60,124 nucleotides of DNA from Gemmataceae bacterium (lineage in GTDB: Bacteria > Planctomycetota > Planctomycetia > Gemmatales > Gemmataceae): positions 1-60,124 of the forward strand of contig SIAJ01000026.1 of assembly GCA_009691845.1 (NCBI GenBank), in the 5' to 3' direction. The notes below the pieces were generated by a model. The model made no database searches. It worked only from the letters and a program-made list of their open reading frames with translations, and was not told the origin of the DNA. Below, piece by piece: positions 35,301-43,351 of this stretch (within the stretch, counting starts at the first letter, position 1; each line of letters opens with the position of its first letter). The position numbers and the translations under genes were made by a program.

Positions 35301-36493
35301 CACTCGCCTGGCAGGAAGCATTCCGACTCGAACGCGACGGCAAGGAACTCGAGGGTAATCGCGATTACATGGCGATCCCGCAATACAACGCGACCAATCA
35401 ATCCGAACCGACCAACGCAGAGACGTTGTTCGACGAAGGTCAAACCTACGCAGCCTTGAAGATGACCCAGGCGGCTCTGACGTGGTACGCGAACACCTTG
35501 GCCGTCGATCCGACTCACCGCGATGCCACCGTGGCGAGCGAACGAGCGAGTGCGAACATCAGCCCACGCCTCGATCTCACGGGAGATATGTTCAGCCAGC
35601 GCGGTCGAAGCGGAGTCGCATCCATCGATCGGATGCGTTACGGGTCGGCGATCGCCTTGCCGATCGGCGACGAGAACGAGTACGTCCAGTTCGGCTATCA
35701 GCGGGTTCGCCTGGACCCGACCGACGACAAAGGAACGACCGGTTCCTCGTCGTCCTTCCGGATGCAGAAGAAGTGGGACGATAATCGCCTCATGACCTAC
35801 GGCCAGGTAAATCTGGAGCAGTACCAGGACTGGATCAACACCCGGCCGACCTTCGACGTGGGCTACTGGTACGAACATAGCGATGTGCTCCGCACTCGTG
35901 GCGGTGCTTTCCTCGAAAACGTGCTGGAAAGCGGCGAATCAATCCGTCAAGACATCTACCGCGACGGGATTTACGCGGGCATGGACCTGAAGCCAACGCG
36001 GACCTGGAACTTCGGCGGCATGGCAACCTACACCTACTACAGCGACGACAACGATTCGTGTATGGGATTCCTTTACAACGAAGTGTCCCTGTCGCTCCCT
36101 CCGAAACAGCTCAAGCTTGTCCAGCGAGCGAGCGTATGGAGCTTTCGGGAAAGCACCCAGTTCCCGACTACTCCCCTCGACCCCAACAACCTCGTTGGTG
36201 CAGTGCATCCCTACTTCAGCCCCGACATCTTCTCGACGTTGGAGTGCCGAGTGGAGTGGTGGCACTGGCTGAGCCGCGATTACTTCGCGAACAGCAATCA
36301 GTGTTACTATTCGCTCCAGTACGGAATCGCGACGGATAACAAGCTGGTGACGTACCACAATGCGAAGGTGTTGTTGAACTACGACTGCAATTCATACCTG
36401 ACGATTGGAGCCGAAGGCTCGGCCATCCGCTCGTCCGAATACGACATGTATCAGGCGATGGCCTTCATTCAGATTCGCTTCCTGGGGCAGTGA
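32375..36493 (+). CDS. TPR protein with C-terminal outer-membrane beta-barrel, export-porin-like
   Basis: This ~1,372-residue protein combines an N-terminal membrane segment (AAHCWYSWSVLAATVAATYL), a Pro-rich linker (about 60-260), a long TPR solenoid (about 270-1060, e.g. VLAVDPANAASLLGIARVYL) and a C-terminal beta-barrel of about 300 residues. The barrel has amphipathic Tyr/Trp strands (MATYTYYSDDNDSCMGFLYN) and ends IQIRFLGQ. This layout is like BcsC, PgaA or AlgK/AlgE-type outer-membrane secretion proteins, where the TPR scaffold guides a polysaccharide to the pore. No synthase is adjacent, so the polymer is unknown. The start at 32375 is uncertain; in-frame ATGs lie at 32258 and earlier. 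A terminator follows. Confidence 0.75.
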   Translation: MNRITASNAGRSPRPWLVWAAHCWYSWSVLAATVAATYLAANGDLRLWKGSQLRAETPEVIWKPTMVETVKAPVAPVVDGDPFKAAPQPIKPPVEITPAKPTAEGPALPDSFKATSDAKPALDKKVGEVLNAYVNDKELVPAKTDDTKPPLKGERPKFVPRVIPPRVTETPVAGPDDTAPGKAEPGPALLPTLPGGKIPAGSGSVRLPPIPPAPGPILPGANDGLMLPETVLAQQPENLTTPPKPTEKPAALPAEKKEPEQKKRRIIGRLSQDDEIRLSAAQNASRLGEYNRAAVLMVEVISRNPDEYDLRAEYAGILLASGDAKGAIRELDRVIKLAPNVAGYRLLLGDALMGARNYRDATEVFLSVLGTVSQDPRLADRVPEIAIRAARAYALDQDVFRAAHLVDKYLAVIKPDDPLAPLAMGAMLLDLDRPYDALPYLLEKRKQLLASPEGSEDYEIKVLEILASMVRSFARIGDRQQAMEVIQELSQRAPKQIALRVTLADILFEMGEHDLAGHTYNQVLAVDPANAASLLGIARVYLESFQTSAAKLVLNSFIPNAAYQRLYLLTYSSYHQTIGEYTEAKQIYRDMLRRNENDHEVRYALGRLYEYTKEWEKAKGEFAKIPPTDKLARRARLWFGYALLHQRKFTEAAQVAEQFMHDDPNNPEGVALHVRAVAKLGQFNRAVQAGRGYLALSTRDERSATTVRLAVARALLEANRNLDAAREYEIALSKPAGRVPEAYYGLSRAAEKLGNAGRAQQIIGTLCGAAGGDVRNRLLLADYYSEDFEDQKVIEIINGFPGYDNNNLALLVRLADAQERSSRLHGNPSACLATCQQIIRQSPTNVRGHLAMARSFTTTQNYRKASAQYDQLIAIDPEFTVPPRERARILFSDKQFSAARSQYNVALSPTPDEHVLGQMAYHAQRDARLKQAFGLYLSGDMKGPALRAELARLESSCPDEVARLATHRLICDYDATLAWQEAFRLERDGKELEGNRDYMAIPQYNATNQSEPTNAETLFDEGQTYAALKMTQAALTWYANTLAVDPTHRDATVASERASANISPRLDLTGDMFSQRGRSGVASIDRMRYGSAIALPIGDENEYVQFGYQRVRLDPTDDKGTTGSSSSFRMQKKWDDNRLMTYGQVNLEQYQDWINTRPTFDVGYWYEHSDVLRTRGGAFLENVLESGESIRQDIYRDGIYAGMDLKPTRTWNFGGMATYTYYSDDNDSCMGFLYNEVSLSLPPKQLKLVQRASVWSFRESTQFPTTPLDPNNLVGAVHPYFSPDIFSTLECRVEWWHWLSRDYFANSNQCYYSLQYGIATDNKLVTYHNAKVLLNYDCNSYLTIGAEGSAIRSSEYDMYQAMAFIQIRFLGQ

Positions 36494-36520
36494 TTCAAAG
36501 CGAGTTGCCGATGCGAGACG

Positions 36521-36550
36521 AGGCCGACCGTGTAAACGGTCGGCCTTGTT
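36521..36550 (+). terminator. Terminator after the TPR/barrel gene
   Basis: AGGCCGACCGT (36521-36531) pairs perfectly with ACGGTCGGCCT (36536-36546) around a 4-base loop, 28 bp past the stop. A short T-rich stretch (TGTTCCTT) follows. It may also serve the convergent LolA-like gene, whose stop is at 36587. Confidence 0.75.
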
Positions 36551-36586
36551 CCTTGCCCAGTTCGCCCATCGCGGCTTCAGAGGCGA

Positions 36587-37282
36587 TCACTTCGGCAGCA
36601 CGAATTCCTTCTCGTCGAGCTTGCAACCCAACACGGTCTTGGCGTATTTCTCGGTGATGGTGATCGTCATCTTCCCCTCGGTCACTGTGGCCACTCGTTT
36701 GATCGGAAGATTCGTCTTGAGATCGATCCACACCGTAACGAGCAAGGGTTCTTTGTTGCCTTCCAGCGAAACCTTATACTCGATCGCTTGAGCTTCTCCG
36801 CCACCAAGGGCTTCCTTCTTGCCAAGTTTCAGCTCCAAGATGGCCATGTCTTTGTCAATGTCAAAGGCCTTGGGCTTCTCGTCCGGACCTTGCGAGCGAG
36901 CCATCAGGAGCGAAATGACAATCCCACCACGGGAGTACGACGCCAAAGCAGCCTCGGTCATGGTCTTGCTCGTCTCCTGATCCTTTGCTGGTCGCTTTGT
37001 GTTGCTCATACTCATCTTCGTGCCATCCGAAACCATGACCATCTTGTCCTTTTCCTTGCGGATTTCGCCTTCAAGTTCCATGCGGACTTTGTTGCCGGGA
37101 GCGACCAGCATCCGCCCCTTCATGGCCAGGAATGTTTCCGTCTCCGCGCCGGCAACGATGCCCACTTCAGTCTGAAGTGTCTTGCACTTCAAAACCTGTT
37201 GTTCCATTTTCTTGAACTGGGCGACCGCCGAGTTCTCACCGGCACCGGCCGTGAGGATAATTGCCGCCATTGATAGCCACAT
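36587..37282 (-). CDS. LolA/LppX-like exported protein
   Basis: This 231-residue protein has a signal peptide (MWLSMAAIILTAGAGENSAV) and a single domain with strand repeats such as VRMELEGEIRKEKDKMVMVS and LVTVWIDLKTNLPIKRVATV. This is the pattern of LolA-type outer-membrane lipoprotein carriers or DUF2092 proteins. In planctomycetes such proteins are common and may bind lipids. AAGGAG at ideal spacing supports the start at 37282. Divergent from the AsmA-like gene. The lipoprotein-carrier role is tentative. Confidence 0.6.
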   Translation of the reverse strand: MWLSMAAIILTAGAGENSAVAQFKKMEQQVLKCKTLQTEVGIVAGAETETFLAMKGRMLVAPGNKVRMELEGEIRKEKDKMVMVSDGTKMSMSNTKRPAKDQETSKTMTEAALASYSRGGIVISLLMARSQGPDEKPKAFDIDKDMAILELKLGKKEALGGGEAQAIEYKVSLEGNKEPLLVTVWIDLKTNLPIKRVATVTEGKMTITITEKYAKTVLGCKLDEKEFVLPK

Positions 37283-37559
37283 GATGAACTCCTTGAGAAG
37301 AAGGTGCAGGAGGACGCTGCCGAAAGAGGGATGAATAAGTGAGACAAGAAAACGTATGCAAGGGACTCGAGTACCCTTGCCGTAGTTTGAACGCATTTAC
37401 AGTAGTTCAAGACCCCCATTTGTTAAGACGACTTGGAAGAAAATAGACGGAATTTTCCAAATTCATTCAAGTTCACGGCTCGCCTTGATCTTTTACCAGC
37501 ATTCGCCTATTTGTCCCCAACCTTGCCGCGTAGGATGCGTGGCGTGCCGGAGCGATTGG

Positions 37560-40500
37560 ATGGCCGCACGGAAGGGCCTGGCCCGACTCGTTCGTGTCTG
37601 CTGCCTCCTGGCTGTGCTGGGATATGGCGGCTCGTACGCCTACGACGAAATGTTAAAGCCCGGCGAGGTTCGCCGGCGCGTCCTGGAAGAACTCACGTCC
37701 AAGTTTGACGATGTTGATGTCGAGGTCGGATCCGCTCGACTTCGCCCATTTTTGGGCGGCGTAAATGTCTCGGACATCAAGTTCATTCGTCGCGATGATC
37801 CCACGCGAACCCCCTTCTTGCAAGTCGCCCGCGCCACGATCTGGCACGACAAGGCTGGGCTTGTCCACGGCCTCTCTCCAGCGAAAATTGAGCTGGAAGG
37901 GGCCCATCTGCGATTGGTCCGGGATGCGGCCGGGAAGTGGAACGTCGAGGGGATCGCCAAGCCCGCAGGCGACGGCGATCAGGCCCCGGTGCTCGTGCTC
38001 AAGAAGGCACGAATCGAGATTGTCGATCTCAAATCTGCTTCGTCCGCGATGCTCGAATTGCAAGAGATGGACGTGACGGTCATCAACGATCCCGCAAAGG
38101 TGTACACATTCGAGGCCCGAGGAAAAGCAACCCCCATTGGGCCATTTCATGCACGCGGTCGATTCGAAAAAGGGGTCGGAGCCAGCGGTACTCTCGATTT
38201 GAACGGCATCGTTTTGGGGCCCGACCTCGCGCGAATGATTGGCCTGGTCGCTCCACAAGCGGTCGAGCACCTTAAAACCCTGTCTGGAAACGTGGCCTGC
38301 CGAACACGATGGGCCTGGAAGCCAAGCCGTCAGCCGCCCATCTCTTACGACTCGGAATTCGAACTGCGCGATGGCCGTTGCACGAGCACGCTGTTGCCGT
38401 CCACGCTCGAACAACTCGCACTCAAGGCCCGAGTCCGCGATGGCGATCTCACGGTAGAAAGCCTGACGGGCAAGCTTGGCAACAGCGGAGTGAGCGTCAA
38501 ACTTGAGATCGACCCGGCGAAATTAGCCGCTGACATGCCTCTCGTCCTTCTCTCGGCAGAGGATATCGAAGATCGCGTGAGGCGAATTGAAGTGACGGTC
38601 TCCGATCTGACGGTGGGGCCAGAATTATTTGAACGACTGCCGCCAAGCCTTTCTGAAGCACGCGACATATTCGCACCTTGCGGCCCGGCCGACGTGACCT
38701 TCGAGCAACACCGCGAGAATGGCAAGTTGCGAAAGAAGTGTATCCTTCGGCCCAAGGGCATGGCCGCGCTGTATCGGGGTTTCCCTCATCCCGTCGACCA
38801 AATCCGAGGCACGATCGAGGCCACGCTCGATGACGATTTGCCCAAGCACTATGAGGTCGATCTGGTTGGTGAAGGCAACGGCAAGCCGGTCACGCTCAAA
38901 GGGCGTGTCGTGGGTGGCGAAAATCGCGAGGTCGATCTCGTGCTCACGGGCTCGGATATTGTGCTCGACAAAACACTGATCGACGCGCTGCCGGTCGATC
39001 TACCCATATTCTTGCGTCGTCTGGAACCCACGGCGATTGGCGACTTCACCGTGAAGATTCGACACAATGCCCGCATTCGACGCGATCATGGGTCCGAGGC
39101 GAACGACAACGAGTTCGACATCAAGATCCGATCCGGCAGCGTGATGTACGATGCGTTTCCGTATCCGCTACGAAATCTGGTGGGCAATCTCTACGTTCGC
39201 ACCGTCCCCGACACGCCAACGCTCCGAAGGACCGAATCCGGCGAAGTCCCTTGCACGGATGTCGGCATTGTGGAGTTCCGCGACTTCACGGCCACAGGCT
39301 CAAACGGTTGCAAATTGAAGATCAAGGGCAGCAAACGCCCGGAACCGGGTGGTTCGCAACTCGTATTTGACGTGAAGGGCGAGAACGTCCCTCTCGACGG
39401 CGAACTTGGCCGAGCGATCGCGAGGTTGAAAATTGACAACTCCTGGAGCACGTTCGATCCTTCGGGCCGAATGAATTGTGCGATCATCGTTCGCATCCAC
39501 GATCGGGCCGGGCTGCCTGGAAAACCCAGCCTGCCGTTTAACCCGAACAAGGACTTGGAAGTCGGCATCTCCTTCAACGGCCTCAGCATTCGCCCAACGT
39601 TCTTTCCGTATCTGCTGACAGACGCCGCCGGGCAAGTCTCGTTCTCTCAAGGACGCGTCGACCTTCGGCAATTCCGGGCTCGGCATGGCTCCACGACTTT
39701 GTCGCTACCGGCAGCCGAGATACTGTTGCCAGCAACGGGAGGTTTTTGGGCAGACCTCTACGACCTGAAAGTCACGCCAGTCGTATTCGACAAAGAGTTT
39801 CTGGCCTCGCTGCCTCGGAGCCTGCGGACTGCTTGCCAAGGCCTGGAACTCAATGGTGCCGTCTCCTTACATGCGAAACGTCTGGTGATCGACGACCAGC
39901 CTAAAGGACAGCCACCCACCCGAGATATGCCCCAAGTCGCGTCGGCGACCCGAACGGCCTCGCACGCCTCACCGGTTCCGCCTCGTGCCAGTTCGCCAAC
40001 AATTTACTGGGATGGATCGATCAACTTCCGAGACGCGGCCATGCAAACAGGCGTTGCCTGGGAAGGCGTGACCGGCCAACTTACTACACGGGGGCTCTAT
40101 GCCGGCGACAAGCTAGGCCGTGTGGTAGGCAACCTGATCATCGATAAGGGCCGCGTGCTCAAGCAGCCTGTCGAGGCGTTATCTGCTCGCTTCGAAGTCG
40201 ATCCGGCGAAGCCGGATATCGTGAACGTCCCGTGGATCAATGGCAGCATCTACGGCGGCGAGGTCGGCGGTCAGGCTCGACTCGAATTGACATCGCCCGT
40301 GCGGTTCGACCTCACGCTGAATGGCTCCCGTCTGAAGACCGAAGAATTCGCCCGGGTGAATCACCTGGGTCCAAAGACTGAAATTAACGGCCTGGCGACC
40401 GCTCAACTCTCGCTTTCCAATCCGATCGACCCGGCCACGCGCGTACCGCTGCTTCAGGGCAGCGGCAGCATCGACGTTCCGAATGGGCGGATGCTCGATC

Positions 40501-40889
40501 TTCCGATCATGCTCGACGTCATCAAACTCGCCCGTCTGAGGCCGATGGATCACACGGCCTTCGAGGAGGCCCATGCCGTATTTCGCATTCGTGGAAACCG
40601 CGTAAAAATCGGCCAGCTCGATCTGTTAGGCAACGCGATCAGCCTGGGTGGCGAAGGGGAAATGAACCTGGATGGGTCCAAAGCGCAATTCGAGTTCTAC
40701 ACAGTCTGGACCAATATCCGTAATATTCTGGGCGGGGGTGGTGATCTCACCAGCCGCATCAGCGGGAACCTTTACCGGATCCGCGTCTCAGGCGATCTGG
40801 GTGGAGATCAAGCACCTCGCGTGACACAGGAAGCGCTGCCTGGCCTGGTGGATCCGATTCGCAGGCTCATTGGCCGCGGGGCAAAGTAG
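37560..40889 (+). CDS. AsmA-like inner-membrane-anchored protein
   Basis: This 1,109-residue protein has an N-terminal membrane anchor (LVRVCCLLAVLGYGGSYAY) and a long, strand-rich periplasmic part. The C-terminal ~300 residues (ATAQLSLSNPIDPATRVPLL, IDVPNGRMLDLPIMLDVIKL) match AsmA/YhdP/TamB-type repeating beta-groove proteins, which bridge the periplasm for phospholipid or outer-membrane transport. Its stop is 15 bp from the LptF/G-type permease start, with AGGAGG between, so they are translated from one transcript. A joint role in lipid transport to the outer membrane is inferred. The start at 37560 gives a normal AsmA-type anchor; an upstream in-frame codon at 37485 is possible. Confidence 0.8.
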   Translation: MAARKGLARLVRVCCLLAVLGYGGSYAYDEMLKPGEVRRRVLEELTSKFDDVDVEVGSARLRPFLGGVNVSDIKFIRRDDPTRTPFLQVARATIWHDKAGLVHGLSPAKIELEGAHLRLVRDAAGKWNVEGIAKPAGDGDQAPVLVLKKARIEIVDLKSASSAMLELQEMDVTVINDPAKVYTFEARGKATPIGPFHARGRFEKGVGASGTLDLNGIVLGPDLARMIGLVAPQAVEHLKTLSGNVACRTRWAWKPSRQPPISYDSEFELRDGRCTSTLLPSTLEQLALKARVRDGDLTVESLTGKLGNSGVSVKLEIDPAKLAADMPLVLLSAEDIEDRVRRIEVTVSDLTVGPELFERLPPSLSEARDIFAPCGPADVTFEQHRENGKLRKKCILRPKGMAALYRGFPHPVDQIRGTIEATLDDDLPKHYEVDLVGEGNGKPVTLKGRVVGGENREVDLVLTGSDIVLDKTLIDALPVDLPIFLRRLEPTAIGDFTVKIRHNARIRRDHGSEANDNEFDIKIRSGSVMYDAFPYPLRNLVGNLYVRTVPDTPTLRRTESGEVPCTDVGIVEFRDFTATGSNGCKLKIKGSKRPEPGGSQLVFDVKGENVPLDGELGRAIARLKIDNSWSTFDPSGRMNCAIIVRIHDRAGLPGKPSLPFNPNKDLEVGISFNGLSIRPTFFPYLLTDAAGQVSFSQGRVDLRQFRARHGSTTLSLPAAEILLPATGGFWADLYDLKVTPVVFDKEFLASLPRSLRTACQGLELNGAVSLHAKRLVIDDQPKGQPPTRDMPQVASATRTASHASPVPPRASSPTIYWDGSINFRDAAMQTGVAWEGVTGQLTTRGLYAGDKLGRVVGNLIIDKGRVLKQPVEALSARFEVDPAKPDIVNVPWINGSIYGGEVGGQARLELTSPVRFDLTLNGSRLKTEEFARVNHLGPKTEINGLATAQLSLSNPIDPATRVPLLQGSGSIDVPNGRMLDLPIMLDVIKLARLRPMDHTAFEEAHAVFRIRGNRVKIGQLDLLGNAISLGGEGEMNLDGSKAQFEFYTVWTNIRNILGGGGDLTSRISGNLYRIRVSGDLGGDQAPRVTQEALPGLVDPIRRLIGRGAK

Positions 40890-40904
40890 CTCAGGAGGAG
40901 TTTT

Positions 40905-42218
40905 GTGTATTTCGGCACCGTCAACCGGATGATCTTTTCCGAGTTGATGAAAGTCTTCCTGATGTCGCTTGTCGGGCTGACCGGGATGTTTCTCCTGGCA
41001 GGCTTGATTCAAGAAGCCACGCAGAAGGGCCTCTCTCCAACGCAAATCGTGATGGCGATACCGCTCATCATTCCCAATACCCTCCCCTTCACCATCCCGG
41101 CCACGACCCTGTTTGCAACGTGTGTCGTGTATGGACGCATGTCCGCGGATAGCGAAGTGCTCGTTCTCCGTGCAGCCGGCATTAACATTTATCACTTGCT
41201 GTGGCCCGCTTTGCTCCTCGGCGTCCTGACGACGGGCACAACGGCCGCACTGTATTACGATCCGATTCCGCGGTCGCAGGTGATGTTACGCGATCAACTC
41301 CTGAAGGACGGCGAGAACCTGATCTACGGAATGATCAAGCGTGAAGGGGGCCTGCGGCAGAACAATCTCGATTTTGTGCTGTTCGTCCGCGACGTGCAAG
41401 GACGCGACCTGATCGATGTGGTTGTCAAGAAACGCCGGCCCGACCGGCTGGGCTACGAACTCGTCGCCCGCTCGCAAACTGCCAAGATTCGCATCCGACG
41501 TGTGAAGGCCTCAGCCGGCTTGACGGAAAACCCGATCGCAGTCCAGGAAAAACCGCGATTAACCGCAGCCGAGCGATTCGACAAACGCAAGCGGACCGTT
41601 TCGACCAGCGATCGCTTCGAACTCGTGGTCTACATGGATCACTGCTACGTCGATTCATTCCGCGGCGGAACGGCCGCGGACCTGCTAGGCCAGGAATACA
41701 CGATGCCCTTGCCCAATTCGATTTTCGGCAAAGACCCCAAGGATCGTGCCAGTTCTCAGACGTGGCGAGAGCTGTTCGAGAACCGAGACGAACTGAATCG
41801 AGAACTGGTCGATCTTCACGAAGAAATTCGGCAACTCGAAGCGGACCCCAAGGAGTCGGCTGGACCGGGTAAAACCAATGCCGAGGTGGCACGCGACTAT
41901 CGCATTTTCTCAATCAAGCAATTCGAACGACAGATTCGCCACATCGAGACGGAAATCCAGATGCGGCCGGCCCTCTCCCTGGGGTGCTTTTGTTTCGTTT
42001 TGATTGGTTGCCCGGTCGGCATCTGGGCTAGCCGATCGGATTACCTCAGCGTGTTCATCATCTGCTTTTTGCCGACCGTGTTCATCTATTACCCAATCCT
42101 GCTGGCAAGTCTGAACCTGGCCAAGGACTTCAAAGTACCCGTGCAAGCCGCATGGATTTCGGACGGAGTTGTATTGGCCTCGTCGCTATTATTGATCAAG
42201 TGGTTGATGAAGCGGTGA
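40905..42218 (+). CDS. LptF/LptG-family permease
   Basis: This 437-residue protein has six predicted helices and a central periplasmic domain. MYFGTVNRMIFSELMKVFLM is the typical N-terminus, FTIPATTLFATCVVYGRMS is helix 2-3, and DSEVLVLRAAGINIYHLL is a family hallmark. LptF/LptG form the lipopolysaccharide transporter with LptB; normally two are needed. Only one is present here, so a partner must be elsewhere or a homodimer forms. The GTG start at 40905 has AGGAGG at 6 bases. Cotranscribed with the AsmA-like gene. Confidence 0.9.
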   Translation: MYFGTVNRMIFSELMKVFLMSLVGLTGMFLLAGLIQEATQKGLSPTQIVMAIPLIIPNTLPFTIPATTLFATCVVYGRMSADSEVLVLRAAGINIYHLLWPALLLGVLTTGTTAALYYDPIPRSQVMLRDQLLKDGENLIYGMIKREGGLRQNNLDFVLFVRDVQGRDLIDVVVKKRRPDRLGYELVARSQTAKIRIRRVKASAGLTENPIAVQEKPRLTAAERFDKRKRTVSTSDRFELVVYMDHCYVDSFRGGTAADLLGQEYTMPLPNSIFGKDPKDRASSQTWRELFENRDELNRELVDLHEEIRQLEADPKESAGPGKTNAEVARDYRIFSIKQFERQIRHIETEIQMRPALSLGCFCFVLIGCPVGIWASRSDYLSVFIICFLPTVFIYYPILLASLNLAKDFKVPVQAAWISDGVVLASSLLLIKWLMKR

Positions 42219-42228
42219 TGCGGTCTTG

Positions 42229-43287
42229 CTACGGCTTTGCCTGAGTGCCCCTTGGGCCCCCCTCATCGTGCTCATCCTCGATGTCGCCGACGATTTCCTC
42301 GAGCAAGTCTTCCAACGTGATCAAACCAATGACCTTTTTCTCGGCATCGCGAACGACAGCCATTGGCCGCCGCGTGCGCCGAAAGAGTTTCATGGCAATG
42401 CCGACCGACTCCTCCGCATCGATGAACGTGGCCGGGTAGAGCGCGTCTTCCAGAATCACCGCCTGGCGAAGTGTCAGGAAGTAAAACAGGTTCTTCGTGT
42501 TCAGAATGCCGACGATTTGGTCGATCGTGGTGTCGTAAACCGGTAGACGGGTGTGGCCACAAGCCCGGACGATTTCCAGCACTTTCGCGGGCGTGGTGTG
42601 AATCTCGATGGCGTCCATCTTCTCGATCGGGATCATGCACTCGCGAACTTTCTTGTCGGTCAGCTCGAAGACATTTCGCACAAAGGTGGCTTGGTCCTGA
42701 TCCAATAGGCCGGCTTCCTGCGTGTCCTCGACGAGCATGCGCAATTCCTGCACCGAATGGACCGCCTCGCTGTGTTCCTTGGTTTCGAAGCCTAGCCGGC
42801 GCAGTACGAGGTTGCCGGTTGCGTTCATCAGCCGCAGCACAGGCCAGGTGATTCGTGCAAACACGTTCAGTGATCGAGCCGTCCAGAGTGCGATCGAGTC
42901 GGCGGATTGAATTGCCATCATCTTGGGGACCTGCTCGCCAAAAATGACGTGCATGAATGTGATCAGCGTGATGGCGACCAACATCGCGACCGTATGACGC
43001 GTCAGCGGATCCAGTCCCTGAAGCACGGGCTCAAGTAGTTGAGCCAGCACAGTTTCGCCCACGGCACCGAGTGCAATACTTGCAACCGTAATACCGAGCT
43101 GAGCGGCCGCGATGCTGCGGTTCAGATTTTCGATCGCATTTGCGAGCGCACGAGCACCGCGAGCACCTTGCTGGACAAGCTCCTCGACGCGCGTCTTGCG
43201 AATCGCAACCAGAGCAAACTCAACGGCCACGAAGTAGCCATTGATTGCGATCAGAATGGGAATAGCGATCAGGCCAACAACGATCAC
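42229..43287 (-). CDS. CNNM/CorC-family (DUF21 plus CBS) membrane protein
   Basis: This 352-residue protein has an N-terminal DUF21 transmembrane domain (INGYFVAVEFALVAIRKTR is the family signature) and a CBS pair (about 205-335, e.g. IEKMDAIEIHTTPAKVLEIV and MKLFRRTRRPMAVVRDAEKK). CNNM/CorC proteins export magnesium or other cations, or regulate such transport. The C-terminal CorC domain common in longer members is missing, so this is the short form. The start codon is GTG at 43287. It is convergent with the permease gene (10 bp) and follows the S9 peptidase on the same strand. Confidence 0.9.
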   Translation of the reverse strand: MIVVGLIAIPILIAINGYFVAVEFALVAIRKTRVEELVQQGARGARALANAIENLNRSIAAAQLGITVASIALGAVGETVLAQLLEPVLQGLDPLTRHTVAMLVAITLITFMHVIFGEQVPKMMAIQSADSIALWTARSLNVFARITWPVLRLMNATGNLVLRRLGFETKEHSEAVHSVQELRMLVEDTQEAGLLDQDQATFVRNVFELTDKKVRECMIPIEKMDAIEIHTTPAKVLEIVRACGHTRLPVYDTTIDQIVGILNTKNLFYFLTLRQAVILEDALYPATFIDAEESVGIAMKLFRRTRRPMAVVRDAEKKVIGLITLEDLLEEIVGDIEDEHDEGGPRGTQAKP

Positions 43288-43311
43288 CGGCGGTACTCGC
43301 TTCTATGTTCT

Positions 43312-43334
43312 CGTTCGAGCCGTTGGCTCGAACG
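43312..43334. repeat. 10-bp inverted repeat with 3-base loop
   Basis: CGTTCGAGCC (43312-43321) and GGCTCGAACG (43325-43334) are perfect inverted copies in the gap between the S9 peptidase stop and the CNNM start. It lacks a T-run and may be a small palindromic repeat or a weak terminator. Confidence 0.7.
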
Positions 43335-43351
43335 CTAAACAATATCCTCCG

